NCBI GenBank assembly: GCA_947072565.1
Contig: CAMTIM010000043.1
Location: 279,236 to 343,235, forward strand
Reading direction: 5' to 3'
DNA length: 64,000 nt
From: an uncultured Peptostreptococcaceae bacterium
GTDB taxonomy: Bacteria > Bacillota > Clostridia > Peptostreptococcales > Peptostreptococcaceae
Shown here one piece after another: positions 63,334 through 64,000 of this stretch; the stretch's first letter is position 1; each line of letters opens with the position of its first letter. Below the pieces are notes generated by a model. That model did not search any database, was not told the origin of the DNA, and was given only the letters and a program-made list of their open reading frames with translations. A program made the translations under genes and the position numbers.

Positions 63334-63383
63334 AATAAGAAAGATAATTTACTCTTTATAATAAGTAAACTATCTTTCTTATT
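63334..63383 (-). terminator. Terminator of the small membrane protein gene
   Basis: Arms AATAAGAAAGATA...TTTACT and AGTAAACTATCTTTCTTATT, about 18 bp with one mismatch, 10 bp after the stop codon at 63393. Confidence 0.75.
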
Positions 63384-63392
63384 TATATATAA

Positions 63393-63788
63393 TTAATCTT
63401 TCGTTTTATAATCTAAATATAATCTAGCTATTGATTCAGCGGCTGCCCCAAGTAAAAATGCAACCCAAGCGTAATCCCATCCATCAAATATAAATCCAAT
63501 CAAAAAGAAAACAGAAGTCGCTATTAACCAAATAATATTTGATATAGGAGAGCTCGCCTTATGATTATTATTAATATTTTCCTCATGATTTATATCTCGT
63601 TTATCCATGCAGCCTAAATACACATACATACCAACCGAAATTATTAGACATACGAAAAAGAATATTTGCCCAATTACCCCGTCACCTGCAAGTGCATCAT
63701 TTACGATTACACCTAATATGCCTATAAGTATTAACATTGTAGCTAAAGAATACCCTATAGCTCTCTTTTTACGTTTATTATCATCCAA
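63393..63788 (-). CDS. Small membrane protein of unknown function
   Basis: A 131-residue protein with four hydrophobic segments (YSLATMLILIGILGVIV, IFFFVCLIISVGMYVYLGC, IIWLIATSVFFLIGFIF, WVAFLLGAAAESIARLYL). I place the start at TTG 63788, since GAGG lies 8 nt upstream; a GTG three codons earlier overlaps it. The C-terminal block resembles a conserved region of small DUF proteins in Firmicutes, but I do not recognise the family. Confidence 0.6.
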   Translation of the reverse strand: MDDNKRKKRAIGYSLATMLILIGILGVIVNDALAGDGVIGQIFFFVCLIISVGMYVYLGCMDKRDINHEENINNNHKASSPISNIIWLIATSVFFLIGFIFDGWDYAWVAFLLGAAAESIARLYLDYKTKD

Positions 63789-63889
63789 TCTAAACACCTC
63801 GATTTTATAAAATACTTACGCTTCATTATATGCATAAGCATTTAAAATAGAGATATGAAAATAATATATTTTTGAACGCAAAAAAAAGA

Positions 63890-64000
<111 letters not shown>

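Overview
The window is AT-rich, low-GC Firmicute DNA with strong Shine-Dalgarno sites. It carries cell-wall-binding-2 (CWB2) surface proteins next to secA2, a phospholipase C with the clostridial alpha-toxin layout, and a cell-wall glycopolymer gene order like that of Clostridioides difficile. Together these point to the Peptostreptococcaceae, most likely Paraclostridium or Paeniclostridium (the bifermentans/sordellii group). I cannot settle the species from sequence alone. Nearly all genes lie on the minus strand, and almost the whole window is devoted to the cell surface.

Layout, left to right. (1) 1-12.4 kb is a PS-II-like anionic polymer locus: priming sugar transferase, a CWB2 protein, MurJ-type flippase, phosphohexomutase, manC, several glycosyltransferases, a Wzy-like polymerase and a TagF-like transferase. 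(2) 12.5-17.5 kb holds a CWB2 amidase and secA2. On the opposite strand, flanking secA2, are two unannotated, homologous, about 75-80 nt small-RNA candidates, each with promoter and terminator. (3) 17.5-24 kb is a fibre/biofilm-type module: TasA/camelysin-like proteins with SipW-type signal peptides, an LPQTG-anchored repeat protein, a SipW signal peptidase, a class D sortase, and two LuxR-type regulators with degenerate receivers, one preceded by a c-di-GMP-II riboswitch. (4) 24-33 kb is accessory DNA: a type III toxin-antitoxin-like cassette, a Fic pseudogene, a PIG-L deacetylase divergent from an orphan FkbH-like protein, a DUF1659/DUF2922/YvrJ cluster between two Mor-type regulators, and a phage-type replication module without integrase.

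(5) 33.5-50.9 kb is a second, complete Wzx/Wzy polysaccharide operon. It makes CMP-N-acetylneuraminate (neuC, neuB, neuA) and includes a glycosyltransferase with the bacterial sialyltransferase motifs, so the cell probably carries a sialylated surface glycan. (6) 50.9-56 kb holds a large CWB2 protein (likely the S-layer protein), a frameshifted acyltransferase, a small-multidrug-export-family membrane protein and GtrB/GtrA. (7) 56-64 kb holds a GtrC-like membrane protein, an L,D-transpeptidase with cell-wall-binding repeats, galE, galU, RNase P RNA, phospholipase C, a small membrane protein and the start of an rRNA operon (5S, seen from its 3' end).

How it fits together: the two polysaccharide pathways supply wall polymers, CWB2 domains bind such polymers, and SecA2 exports CWB2 proteins. 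The fibre module adds a second class of surface structure under c-di-GMP control. The most novel signal is the pair of small RNAs around secA2. Their shared core is complementary to the predicted very 5' end of the S-layer-like mRNA about 35 kb away, which would link export and S-layer expression post-transcriptionally. All functional statements are from reading the sequence; no searches were run.
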